Virus record (IMG/VR): IMGVR_UViG_3300020172_001197
Coordinates: 1 to 31,933 of that record
DNA from: a virus
Direction: 5' to 3' (one strand)
Length of the DNA: 31,933 nucleotides
The translations under genes and the position numbers were made by a program. Below the pieces are notes generated by a model. It did no database searches. It had not been told where the DNA came from and saw only the letters and a list, made by a program, of their open reading frames with translations. This document shows, in pieces, positions 1-6,227 of this stretch; position 1 is the first letter of the stretch, and each line of letters starts with the position of its first letter.

Positions 1-4
1 ACAA

Positions 5-18
5 GACCTGAGGAGGTC
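5..18 (+). promoter_or_regulatory. SD-bearing hairpin, copy 0
   Basis: Stem GACCT (5-9), loop GAGG (10-13), stem AGGTC (14-18). The loop plus the 3' arm form the Shine-Dalgarno sequence AGGAGG for the ATG at 26. The same 14-mer recurs before the starts at 597, 2282 and 3783, and in a compensated form before 3125. The upstream part of the element lies outside the window. Confidence 0.75.
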
Positions 19-25
19 ATTAATC

Positions 26-202
26 ATGAAAGATATAGCAGAAGTCGTCATCAGATTGACGGCATACAATGCCCAGTTGATCCGTGAGTACGAGAAGAAC
101 ATGTACGTGGGCGAAGCCCGTGCACACTTGTTCGGCAGTATCAACGGCATCAACAAAGCCCTTGACGTCATTGAAGAGATCATGGCAAGGGAGAGTGTGT
201 GA
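26..202 (+). CDS. Small hypothetical protein, 58 aa
   Basis: This short frame starts at the ATG eight bases after the strong AGGAGG ribosome site and ends in a TGA that overlaps the next ATG (TGATG at 200-204). The product is predicted to be mostly helical, with a start MKDIAEVVIRL and an end VIEEIMARESV. No family is recognised. The placement behind the repeated SD hairpin and the coupled junction with the next gene make it very likely to be real despite its size. Function unknown. Confidence 0.72.
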   Translation: MKDIAEVVIRLTAYNAQLIREYEKNMYVGEARAHLFGSINGINKALDVIEEIMARESV

Positions 203-465
203 TGCAGTTCTACACAACAACTGAGTTGCGTTACGTCTCCTGCACACCAATCAAGACTGACTTGTTCATTGTCCACGATCCCAAAGACCTTCCCATAGGT
301 TTCTTGGGCTACACGTTAGACAACGTCTACGACTGGCTCAACGAAAATGGGTACTGGGAGTCGGGTGAGTTAGAAATCACTGATGAAGAGCAAATATTCA
401 TTGAAGTCAATCAACTTGATGGCATGCAGGACGAAGTAGTCGTCGCTGTAGAAATCAAAATGTAA
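202..465 (+). CDS. Hypothetical acidic protein, 87 aa
   Basis: The ATG at 202 shares its A with the TGA stop of the preceding gene, so translation is probably coupled; a GTG one codon upstream (199) is possible but less likely. The product is acidic and begins MQFYTTTELRYVS. No motif is recognised. Its 3' end carries a 13-base direct repeat (452-464 and 466-478) that spans the stop codon. It closes the two-gene unit led by the gene at 26. Function unknown. Confidence 0.7.
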   Translation: MQFYTTTELRYVSCTPIKTDLFIVHDPKDLPIGFLGYTLDNVYDWLNENGYWESGELEITDEEQIFIEVNQLDGMQDEVVVAVEIKM

Positions 466-481
466 AAATCAAAATGTAGGC

Positions 482-590
482 ACATCACGGGGTGTCCCCC
501 CGCCCCGTGGTGTCCTCAAAGGTCATCAGCAGGTTGCTGGTGGCTTTTGAGGGCATACAATTGCCCGTTAAACCTAGACCTGAGGAGGTC
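482..590 (+). promoter_or_regulatory. Intergenic multi-hairpin RNA element, copy A
   Basis: Four adjacent inverted repeats lie between the gene ending at 465 and the helicase start at 597. H1 pairs 482-492 with 503-513 (11 bp, one wobble). H2 pairs 511-531 with 535-555 (21 bp including wobbles, loop GGT). H3 pairs GGGCA 551-555 with TGCCC 562-566. H4 is GACCT 577-581 with AGGTC 586-590 and holds the ribosome site. H1/H2 share 511-513 and H2/H3 share 551-555, so they compete. No U-run follows H2, which argues against a plain terminator. Confidence 0.75.
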
Positions 591-596
591 AAAATC

Positions 597-2111
597 ATGA
601 ACCAAAACTTAAACGAACTTCGGGCGTTCCTTGCCACTCTTGACAAGGCGCCTGAACCCATGCACGTCTCGTCTGAATTGCATGCACTATCCAGTGCCAG
701 CGATGCAGACATTGACATTGTGCTGGATCGTGCGCTCTATCCATTTCAACGTGCTGGTGTGGCTTATGCACTCCGCCAGCGCCGATGCATCATCGGTGAT
801 GAGATGGGGCTGGGCAAAACGATTCAGGGCATCGCTGTCGTTGCTCAGGCTCACAAAGAGGGAATGAAATCTCTAGTTGTTGTGCCACCTTCACTTCGCC
901 TGAACTGGCAACGTGAATTCAAAGCGACAGCGCCATGGCTCTCAGTCGCCATCGTCACTGGCAACACTGTGACCGAAGTTCCTAAAGCAGACGTGATCAT
1001 CATTGGAGACTCCAATGTTGATCAATGGGCGACCGCTCTTTGCAATGCTCGTTTCGGTTGCCTCATCGTTGATGAAGCACACCGTGCGAAGAATGCAAAA
1101 GCGAATCGCACCAAGGGCATCGTCAGCATCGCCAAGTCAGTAAATGATAAAGGTTATGTTGTCCTGCTCTCGGGCACCATCGTCGTTAATCGTCCAGCGG
1201 AATTGGTGTCGCCTCTTACCATCATCGGTCGCCTTGACCGTGTATTCGGAGGTCGCCACTCATTCCTTCAGCGTTACTGCGACCCCATCCACAATGGCTG
1301 GGGCTGGGTGTACAACGGCGCCAGCAACACGACTGAATTGAATGCGAACATGCGTGGCACCTGCTACGTACGTCGCAAGAAAATGGACGTGCTGACTGAG
1401 TTGCCTGCGAAGCGTCGTGCACAAGTGAGTGTGGAAGTGCCTGAGGTGGCACTCATCCAGTATCGCCACGCCGAAGAGGACTTCCGTGACTTTGTCATCA
1501 CCAATGGTGGTGCACAGGCATGGGACAAAGCCTCAAAGGCTGAAGTGATCACTCGCATCAACGCACTACGCCATCTGCTTGGCAACGCCAAAGTCGCCAA
1601 CGTGGTTGAACATGTTGAGAACCTGCTCGCTGAAGATGAGCAGGTAATCGTGTTCGCTTATCACACTGACGTGATCAACACCATATGCAAAGCACTTGCT
1701 TCGCACAATGTCGTGAAAGTCGGGGGCGGTATGACGGACGACGCCAAGCAGAGCGCTGTTGATTCATTCCAATCGGGTGAGGCAAGAGTGTTCGTGGGTC
1801 AATTTCAAGCGGCTGGTGTGGGTCTTACCCTCACAGCATCCAGCAACGTGGTCATGGCAGAAATTCCATGGACGCCTGCGGATGCAGTGCAGGCAGAAGA
1901 TCGCTCACACCGCATCGGCAACACGGTAGGCACCATGGCATGGTGGCTCACTGTTGCTGACGAGGATCGTCCTACCATTGATGACCGTATGTGGGCATTG
2001 CTCAATGCAAAGCACACGACGGTAAGTGCCGTCCTAGACGGCTACGGCGTTGATCTCGGCGCTGAGGGTGGCATACTTGCTGACCTCATTGACGGGATCA
2101 TCGGCAACTGA
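597..2111 (+). CDS. SNF2-family DEAH helicase/ATPase
   Basis: A 504-aa superfamily 2 ATPase of the SNF2/RapA type that probably translocates on or remodels DNA during replication or repair. Visible motifs are Walker A GDEMGLGKT (67-75), the DEAH box (159-162), SGTIVVNRPAEL near 192-203 (motif III, with Ile where Pro is usual) and QAEDRSHRIGN (432-442, motif VI). The start at 597 is chosen because it follows AGGAGG in the repeated SD hairpin; an in-frame GTG at 492 would place coding sequence through the hairpin element and has no ribosome site. It lacks obvious accessory domains. A second, divergent SNF2 helicase is encoded on the other strand at 26681-28225. The exact DNA substrate cannot be read from the sequence. 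Confidence 0.93.
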   Translation: MNQNLNELRAFLATLDKAPEPMHVSSELHALSSASDADIDIVLDRALYPFQRAGVAYALRQRRCIIGDEMGLGKTIQGIAVVAQAHKEGMKSLVVVPPSLRLNWQREFKATAPWLSVAIVTGNTVTEVPKADVIIIGDSNVDQWATALCNARFGCLIVDEAHRAKNAKANRTKGIVSIAKSVNDKGYVVLLSGTIVVNRPAELVSPLTIIGRLDRVFGGRHSFLQRYCDPIHNGWGWVYNGASNTTELNANMRGTCYVRRKKMDVLTELPAKRRAQVSVEVPEVALIQYRHAEEDFRDFVITNGGAQAWDKASKAEVITRINALRHLLGNAKVANVVEHVENLLAEDEQVIVFAYHTDVINTICKALASHNVVKVGGGMTDDAKQSAVDSFQSGEARVFVGQFQAAGVGLTLTASSNVVMAEIPWTPADAVQAEDRSHRIGNTVGTMAWWLTVADEDRPTIDDRMWALLNAKHTTVSAVLDGYGVDLGAEGGILADLIDGIIGN

Positions 2112-2160
2112 TTGCAAGAGCATTCGCTGGCGCAACTGGTTCTGCCGACTACGAATGACA

Positions 2161-2274
2161 GGGTGCCCTCTTTCCTCGGGGGGCACCCACTTTCGCTTGA
2201 AGGTGCCATAGAGCATCGGTATCACACCGCTGTTCTATGGTGCAATCACGCACTACTAGAGACCTGAGGAGGTC
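2161..2274 (+). promoter_or_regulatory. Intergenic multi-hairpin RNA element, copy B
   Basis: H1 pairs GGGTGCCC 2161-2168 with GGGCACCC 2181-2188. H2 pairs 2203-2220 with 2226-2243 (18 positions, one mismatch and a few wobbles, loop ATCAC). H3 pairs GTGC 2240-2243 with GCAC 2250-2253, where other copies have GGGC with GCCC. H4 is GACCT 2261-2265 with AGGTC 2270-2274. The 2240-2243 arm is shared by H2 and H3. The ATG of the next gene follows at 2282. Confidence 0.72.
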
Positions 2275-2281
2275 ACAGATC

Positions 2282-3004
2282 ATGTCAACCATTACACCAA
2301 AGCAACAAAACTTCTTGCGCTCACTCTTAATTGAGCGGGCACCGTCTTTAGAGATTGATGAGGCTGGGGTTGATTCTTTAATTAAAGAGTTCAATCTTGA
2401 TCGCTTAACTGCGAAGTCCGCATCGTTCTGCATTGACCATGTCAAGAAGATCAAGGTGCTCCGATTGGATTCGGCGCACCTGCCCAATGATGCTGAACGT
2501 GTCATTGCGAACAACTACGCCAAGCCTTGTGCCCTCTGTGGCAACACAGTGCCCAAGAGCGAAGGCTTCGCAGTGCTCGTCAGTGGCACATGGAGCACCT
2601 ATCACAAAGAGGGCGAATGCCCAGCCAGTGAGGGCGCTCCAGCCCCAGTGCGAAGCCTCAACGACATCCTCAAGGATGTTCGTGACGGGTACTTCGCAAT
2701 CACGTCAAAGGGCACCAATGATCTCGTGTTCTACCGTGTCGCCACTAACAAGGGCTTCCACAACCCTTCAAAGAAGGGTGAGCGGTACGTTCAACTGATC
2801 GTTGGCGGTCATGCCAATGAGACTCTCACTGGCAAGCGGGCACAGGCTTCAGCGAATCGTCTTGCTGAACTCAGCCCACTGGAGCAACACGAAGCACAAG
2901 CCACATACGGCAAGGAAATTGGCGCATGTGGTAAATGCGGGAAGCATCTCACGGACGAAGTATCTCGTGCCTACGGCATGGGTGCGACGTGTCGTGCGAT
3001 GTAA
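2282..3004 (+). CDS. DUF6011-type zinc-binding protein
   Basis: The 240-aa product starts at the ATG after the SD hairpin (an in-frame GTG at 2237 would run through the element). It has an N-terminal helical region, a CALCG-type Cys pair in the middle, and a C-terminal module CGKCGKHLTDEVSRAYGMG followed by a final Cys, which is the pattern of the DUF6011 zinc-binding tail found in many actinobacterial and phage proteins. The central part (FAITSKGTNDLVFYRV) resembles the region that usually precedes that tail. Zinc binding is inferred from the Cys spacing. Its role is unknown; a nucleic-acid-associated function is plausible. Confidence 0.82.
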   Translation: MSTITPKQQNFLRSLLIERAPSLEIDEAGVDSLIKEFNLDRLTAKSASFCIDHVKKIKVLRLDSAHLPNDAERVIANNYAKPCALCGNTVPKSEGFAVLVSGTWSTYHKEGECPASEGAPAPVRSLNDILKDVRDGYFAITSKGTNDLVFYRVATNKGFHNPSKKGERYVQLIVGGHANETLTGKRAQASANRLAELSPLEQHEAQATYGKEIGACGKCGKHLTDEVSRAYGMGATCRAM

Positions 3005-3013
3005 AGAATCAGG

Positions 3014-3117
3014 GCGTCACGAACTACGGTTCGTGGTGCGCTCAGGGTGCACGGAGGTCTTCCCCCTTCGTCCTTCGTGCACTCTGAGGGCACTTGCCCA
3101 CCGACGCCTGAGGAGGC
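3014..3117 (+). promoter_or_regulatory. Intergenic multi-hairpin RNA element, copy C
   Basis: H1 pairs 3014-3024 with 3029-3039 (11 bp, loop TACG). H2 pairs 3041-3057 with 3072-3088 (17 bp, two wobbles). H3 pairs GGGC 3088-3091 with GCCC 3096-3099. H4 is GCCT 3106-3109 with AGGC 3114-3117; compared with the other copies both sides of one base pair changed (A-T to G-C) and the SD core stayed intact. Next ATG at 3125. Confidence 0.78.
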
Positions 3118-3124
3118 AAACATC

Positions 3125-3673
3125 ATGAATAAAAACGCAACTTTTCAAGACATCGTTGACAACAAGCAGACGCTCTGCCAATACGCAAAGCAACTGTTGG
3201 CAAACCCTGAGTTTGCTGAAGACGAAGACTGGTGGGATGCGTTGTATGTCAACGGTTTCACTTTTGACATCAACGGATACCACTGTCAAAACAACAAAGG
3301 TGAAAAGGTCATCCGATTAACGGCATACCCAGTCATGTGGGTAAACGATTACGACGGTCAGACCAACACCAGCGTTTGGTTACAACTGGTGGAAGAAAAC
3401 GTGAAGACAAAGGTGATACAAGAAGTCTTTAACTCTTCTAAAGAATTCCACAAGGAGAAGAACGACTTCATTAAAGTCATCGGGCGTTACGTGGATGAGA
3501 CCGAGACCATGGAAAAGACTTTCGGAACCATCCCTAAAGGCTTTGATGGCAACACTGAAGACTTAGAGGGCGACGAGTTCGTCCACTACTGGCTTGAGTG
3601 GGATGAAGAGATCAAGATTGGCGAAGAGTACGGCGAATTCGTCGTGCTGGACGCTATGCGACCCAAGTGGTAA
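3125..3673 (+). CDS. Hypothetical acidic protein, 182 aa
   Basis: The start is the ATG after the compensated SD hairpin of copy C. The product is strongly acidic and rich in Trp and Tyr (DEDWWDALYVNGF; FVHYWLEWDEE), soluble, with no transmembrane segment or recognisable motif. It stands alone between two structured RNA elements. Phage proteins with this composition are often host-interaction proteins, but nothing in the sequence proves that here. Function unknown. Confidence 0.75.
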   Translation: MNKNATFQDIVDNKQTLCQYAKQLLANPEFAEDEDWWDALYVNGFTFDINGYHCQNNKGEKVIRLTAYPVMWVNDYDGQTNTSVWLQLVEENVKTKVIQEVFNSSKEFHKEKNDFIKVIGRYVDETETMEKTFGTIPKGFDGNTEDLEGDEFVHYWLEWDEEIKIGEEYGEFVVLDAMRPKW

Positions 3674-3686
3674 GTAACCACTACGG

Positions 3687-3780
3687 GTACAACATCCATT
3701 TAGGATGTTGTGCTCAGAGTACATGGACGATAGTTTGTGTGCTCTGAGGGCAACAGCCCATCTAGAGACCTGAGGAGGTC
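3687..3780 (+). promoter_or_regulatory. Intergenic multi-hairpin RNA element, copy D
   Basis: H1 pairs 3687-3697 with 3703-3713 (11 bp, loop ATTTA). H2 pairs 3713-3728 with 3733-3748 (16 bp with wobbles, loop GATA). H3 pairs GGGC 3748-3751 with GCCC 3756-3759. H4 is GACCT 3767-3771 with AGGTC 3776-3780, only two bases before the ATG at 3783. The loop sequences of H1-H3 differ from copy C while the stems persist. Confidence 0.78.
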
Positions 3781-3782
3781 AT

Positions 3783-3968
3783 ATGAAATACACATTGAGA
3801 GTTACCGAGACCGTCAACCACGACTACGAGATTGAGGCTGGGTGTGAGGAAGAAGCACTGGAGATCTACCAGTCGTACGACGACGAGCAACTAAAGACGC
3901 TTGACCTTGACGGCAGTAGTGATTGGGACACACACCCTTGGGATATTTCAACGGAGGAATCAGAATGA
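3783..3968 (+). CDS. Small acidic protein, DpnD/PcfM-like (paralogue 1 of 3)
   Basis: The 61-aa product begins MKYTLRVTETVNHDYEIEA and continues with EEEALEIYQSY. A short beta-strand start followed by an E-E-A-L helix resembles the DpnD/PcfM-like small protein family (Pfam), though this is a weak pattern match. It is the first of three consecutive genes with the same layout and opens the nine-gene overlapping run behind copy D of the RNA element. It ends in ATGA, coupling it to the next gene. Function unknown. Confidence 0.72.
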   Translation: MKYTLRVTETVNHDYEIEAGCEEEALEIYQSYDDEQLKTLDLDGSSDWDTHPWDISTEESE

Positions 3969-4150
3969 AATACGAAATCATTGCATACAGCACAACCCGC
4001 TTAACTTCATACGTTACGGCTAACTCTGAAGAGGAAGCCATGCGTTTGTGGGGGTTGGGGTTAGATGATGGCACGACGGAATACTCCGAACCTACGCCAT
4101 TTGAAATAGACGAAGTAAATGAAAGACCACTAGAGGAAGTAAAAAAATGA
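3965..4150 (+). CDS. Small acidic protein (paralogue 2 of 3)
   Basis: The 61-aa product starts at the ATG overlapping the previous stop (ATGA), with the ribosome site GGAGGA ten bases upstream. It begins MKYEIIAYSTTRLTSYVTA, then SEEEAMRLWGLG, matching the strand-then-EEA-helix layout of its two neighbours. The three genes probably arose by tandem duplication and then diverged. Very acidic. No function can be assigned. Confidence 0.7.
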   Translation: MKYEIIAYSTTRLTSYVTANSEEEAMRLWGLGLDDGTTEYSEPTPFEIDEVNERPLEEVKK

Positions 4151-4311
4151 AAAAGTACACACTCACATACGAGAACGTGATTCAACACCGCCACGAAGTG
4201 GAGGCTGAATCAGTAGAAGAAGCACTCAGACTATTTGACAAGAATGAATCAGTTTGTGTGCATACGATAGAAAAATGGAACACCACAGACATAGAGGAAG
4301 TAACACAATGA
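4147..4311 (+). CDS. Small acidic protein (paralogue 3 of 3)
   Basis: A 54-aa frame overlapping both neighbours by ATGA. It begins MKKYTLTYENVIQHRHEVEA and continues VEEALRLFDKNES, the same pattern as the genes at 3783 and 3965. The ribosome site AGAGGAAG lies just upstream. It is short enough to be missed by length filters but its paralogy and two overlapped junctions support it. Function unknown. Confidence 0.68.
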   Translation: MKKYTLTYENVIQHRHEVEAESVEEALRLFDKNESVCVHTIEKWNTTDIEEVTQ

Positions 4312-4556
4312 GCATCACACACACGCACTACTACGTCATCTCGTATGACACAGGAACCAATAAATGGACATGGGATAACGAAGCCGAAGAGATGCAATTC
4401 CCTGAAGGCACCGTTGTCAACCACGACAACAATGAGTGGGGATACGCACTCATTGATGGCGAGGAATGCATTGACTTTGAAACAGAAACAAAATTAGGCG
4501 AAGACCTAGAAGTAATCATCAACTACCTAAACGAAGGATTGGAAGTATTCAAATGA
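4308..4556 (+). CDS. Hypothetical acidic protein, 82 aa
   Basis: The ATG at 4308 overlaps the preceding TGA and follows an AGAGGAAG ribosome site; in-frame upstream starts lie inside the previous gene. The product begins MSITHTHYYVISYDTG and is acidic, probably a small mixed alpha/beta protein with the ending IINYLNEGLEVFK. No known family. It belongs to the coupled small-gene run. Confidence 0.68.
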   Translation: MSITHTHYYVISYDTGTNKWTWDNEAEEMQFPEGTVVNHDNNEWGYALIDGEECIDFETETKLGEDLEVIINYLNEGLEVFK

Positions 4557-4858
4557 ACTACATGAACTATCAGCAACTGCGTGACTACGCACTCCAGTGC
4601 TCACTAGAGCACCACCTCTGCAATGTGCAGGAATTAATGGAAGAAGGAAAAACACCTGACGACATCCTCGCCATGGTGGAGGAAGGAAACGACTCCGTCA
4701 TAATCTACGAACCATACGAATGGTGCAGTGAGGAAGAACTCGTAGATGAAATAGAAAGTGTACGAGGCGTCAACGTCTACAACTTCCTGTTCGTACTGCG
4801 CCAAGTCAACAGCCAAGAGTGGTTGATCAAGTTCAAGGGTGAGGAGACTCAGTCATGA
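4553..4858 (+). CDS. Hypothetical acidic protein, 101 aa
   Basis: ATG overlaps the previous TGA (ATGA). The product has several acidic stretches (VQELMEEGKTPDDILAMVEEG; EEELVDEIES) and looks helical and soluble. No motif is recognised. It is the fifth gene of the coupled run and its stop overlaps the next ATG. Function unknown. Confidence 0.68.
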   Translation: MNYMNYQQLRDYALQCSLEHHLCNVQELMEEGKTPDDILAMVEEGNDSVIIYEPYEWCSEEELVDEIESVRGVNVYNFLFVLRQVNSQEWLIKFKGEETQS

Positions 4859-5148
4859 AGAAAGAAGTGCTGGACACCGTAGTCCACGGCGACATCATAT
4901 CTAAGCGATACAAAGGCAAGATCACTCGCTTTGTCGTGACCGCACGTACCCGATCAGGCACACACTTTTGGGTGCGTGACCTGAAATGGGGTGACGACGG
5001 TTGGTATGACGTAAACCACGATCTCACACGTTCCGCATGGTTCGCTGTGGAGCACACAAACCTGAAGTGGGGCAACTGTACGGGTTGGTATGACCTAGAC
5101 CAAGACCTCACACGATTCACTGAAGAATACGACAAGGAGGAGGCATGA
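4855..5148 (+). CDS. Hypothetical protein with internal tandem repeat, 97 aa
   Basis: The 97-aa product contains two copies of LKWG-x(3 to 4)-GWYD-x3-DLTR, beginning at codons at 4981 and 5062, 81 bases apart; the DNA of the two units is also clearly similar, so a recent in-gene duplication is likely. The N-terminal part (VVHGDIISKRYKGKITRFVV) looks like a small beta-rich fold. No family is recognised. Coupled by ATGA to both neighbours. Confidence 0.7.
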   Translation: MKKEVLDTVVHGDIISKRYKGKITRFVVTARTRSGTHFWVRDLKWGDDGWYDVNHDLTRSAWFAVEHTNLKWGNCTGWYDLDQDLTRFTEEYDKEEA

Positions 5149-5354
5149 GCGTTGAACAAGACCGAACAACAGAACTTGGTAACCAAGCGTTACGGGAAGC
5201 CCTGTTGGTTATCGGAGGAGTAGACGGGTACAGACTGGAAATGGCAGAGCAACGGATTAGCAGAGCCATAGAAATACTGGGGGGAAGTCGTCAAGAACTT
5301 TTCTCAAATGCGGAAAAATACTTATCAGAACTACAACAAAAGGAACCATCATGA
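5145..5354 (+). CDS. Hypothetical helical protein, 69 aa
   Basis: The start follows AAGGAGGAGG closely and overlaps the previous TGA. The product is predicted to be almost entirely helical (ALREALLVIGGVDGYRLEM, then AEQRISRAIEILGG). No family is recognised. It sits in the coupled small-gene run, overlapping its neighbours by four bases on both sides. Function unknown. Confidence 0.66.
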   Translation: MSVEQDRTTELGNQALREALLVIGGVDGYRLEMAEQRISRAIEILGGSRQELFSNAEKYLSELQQKEPS

Positions 5355-5623
5355 GCACATACACAGTAACTGCAACATGGGATGGAGTCGCTGAAGTCAT
5401 CGCACTCAGCGCCGACACCCGCATAGAAGCCTACGAATCTGCCATTGGCACTATCCTTCGGAAGTTTCACGACTCCGATCAAGGAAAAGTGCTCCAGCGG
5501 GTGTGGAGGTACGGAGAGATCACATTCCGTGATCCCGACGGTGAAGTCATTCAAGTACTGGAAAAGAAAATGGATGAGTACTCCTCCACCTTCAAAGCAC
5601 TGGAAAGGCTGATAGAAGCATGA
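5351..5623 (+). CDS. Hypothetical protein, 90 aa
   Basis: Coupled to both neighbours by ATGA. It begins MSTYTVTATWDGVAEVIALS, followed by RIEAYESAIG, a strand-then-helix layout loosely like the three paralogues at 3783-4311, though the similarity is too weak to claim homology. It ends with a helix (FKALERLIEA). Function unknown. Confidence 0.68.
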   Translation: MSTYTVTATWDGVAEVIALSADTRIEAYESAIGTILRKFHDSDQGKVLQRVWRYGEITFRDPDGEVIQVLEKKMDEYSSTFKALERLIEA

Positions 5624-5901
5624 TTGACAACCAAGACTCTGACCTCGTCTCTGACTACAGCACACCGCTGTACGACGATGACCAGTACAGCAAGATAGAA
5701 GTGCTGTGGGTGAGCGCCCCACAGCCACAAGGGTTCCTGATCGGATCAGGGATTGATGTGAATACGCAGGAGACCGTGGAGTGGGCTAGTAATAGCCTTG
5801 ACATGGTCTTCACTGCGGAGATGCTCAACGAGGAAGACCCCGTGTACTGCCTCGTACCATATTGGCAAGAAAGATCTAGGAGGAATAATGCGCCCGCATA
5901 G
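5620..5901 (+). CDS. Hypothetical acidic protein, 93 aa
   Basis: ATG overlaps the previous stop. The product is acidic and contains a hydrophobic central strand region (IEVLWVSAPQPQGFLIGSG). Its 3' end contains the ribosome site and start of the membrane-protein gene at 5888, overlapping by 14 bases in another frame. No family is recognised. Confidence 0.66.
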   Translation: MIDNQDSDLVSDYSTPLYDDDQYSKIEVLWVSAPQPQGFLIGSGIDVNTQETVEWASNSLDMVFTAEMLNEEDPVYCLVPYWQERSRRNNAPA

Positions 5902-6145
5902 CAGGCTTTTAATGTTCATGGGAATACTCACGATTCTTTTAATCGGAGCCAGTATGCCCAGCGACCCAACACTGGACGGGGTTCCCGATTGGTCAGACAG
6001 AATCTTTGTAGGCATCCTGTGCCTTATCTGCTTCTACAACATCATTCGGGCAATCTCGGACATGTCATACAAGACCAAGCCAAACCACAAACCACAAGTT
6101 CGTCAGCACCACCATGTTGACAAGCGTCGTAAAAAACTTAAGTAG
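5888..6145 (+). CDS. Small two-helix membrane protein, 85 aa
   Basis: The ATG follows a clear AGGAGG site (5878-5885). Two hydrophobic segments, about residues 7-23 (LLMFMGILTILLIGASM) and 39-58 (IFVGILCLICFYNII), are separated by a short acidic loop and followed by a very basic, His-rich tail (HHHVDKRRKKLK), so both ends are probably cytoplasmic. The size and topology would fit a small holin or another phage inner-membrane protein, but the lysozyme-like gene is far away at 9262-9756 on the other strand. A terminator-like hairpin follows at 6158. Function uncertain. Confidence 0.7.
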   Translation: MRPHSRLLMFMGILTILLIGASMPSDPTLDGVPDWSDRIFVGILCLICFYNIIRAISDMSYKTKPNHKPQVRQHHHVDKRRKKLK

Positions 6146-6157
6146 AAGTTGTAAACC

Positions 6158-6197
6158 AAAGTGTTACGGGGATAGATTTATCTCCGTAACACTTTTT
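6158..6197 (+). terminator. Rho-independent terminator or attenuator
   Basis: A near-perfect 16-bp stem pairs 6158-6173 with 6180-6195 (one wobble), loop AGATTT, followed by TTAATTT. It lies between the membrane-protein stop and the DUF932 gene, so it either ends the small-gene operon or attenuates read-through into DUF932 and WhiB. Confidence 0.8.
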
Positions 6198-6227
6198 AAT
6201 TTAAACCAACCAAGAGAAAGAAACATC

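Noticed and set aside
511-555. H2 of copy A as a rho-independent terminator
   Set aside because: The long stem is not followed by a T-run and similar stems occur without one in the other copies.
482-3780. The repeated palindromes as a CRISPR array
   Set aside because: Spacing is gene-length, arms vary between copies and there are no constant repeats with unique spacers.
6117-6122. TTGACA as a plus-strand promoter
   Set aside because: No acceptable -10 lies 16-19 bases downstream.
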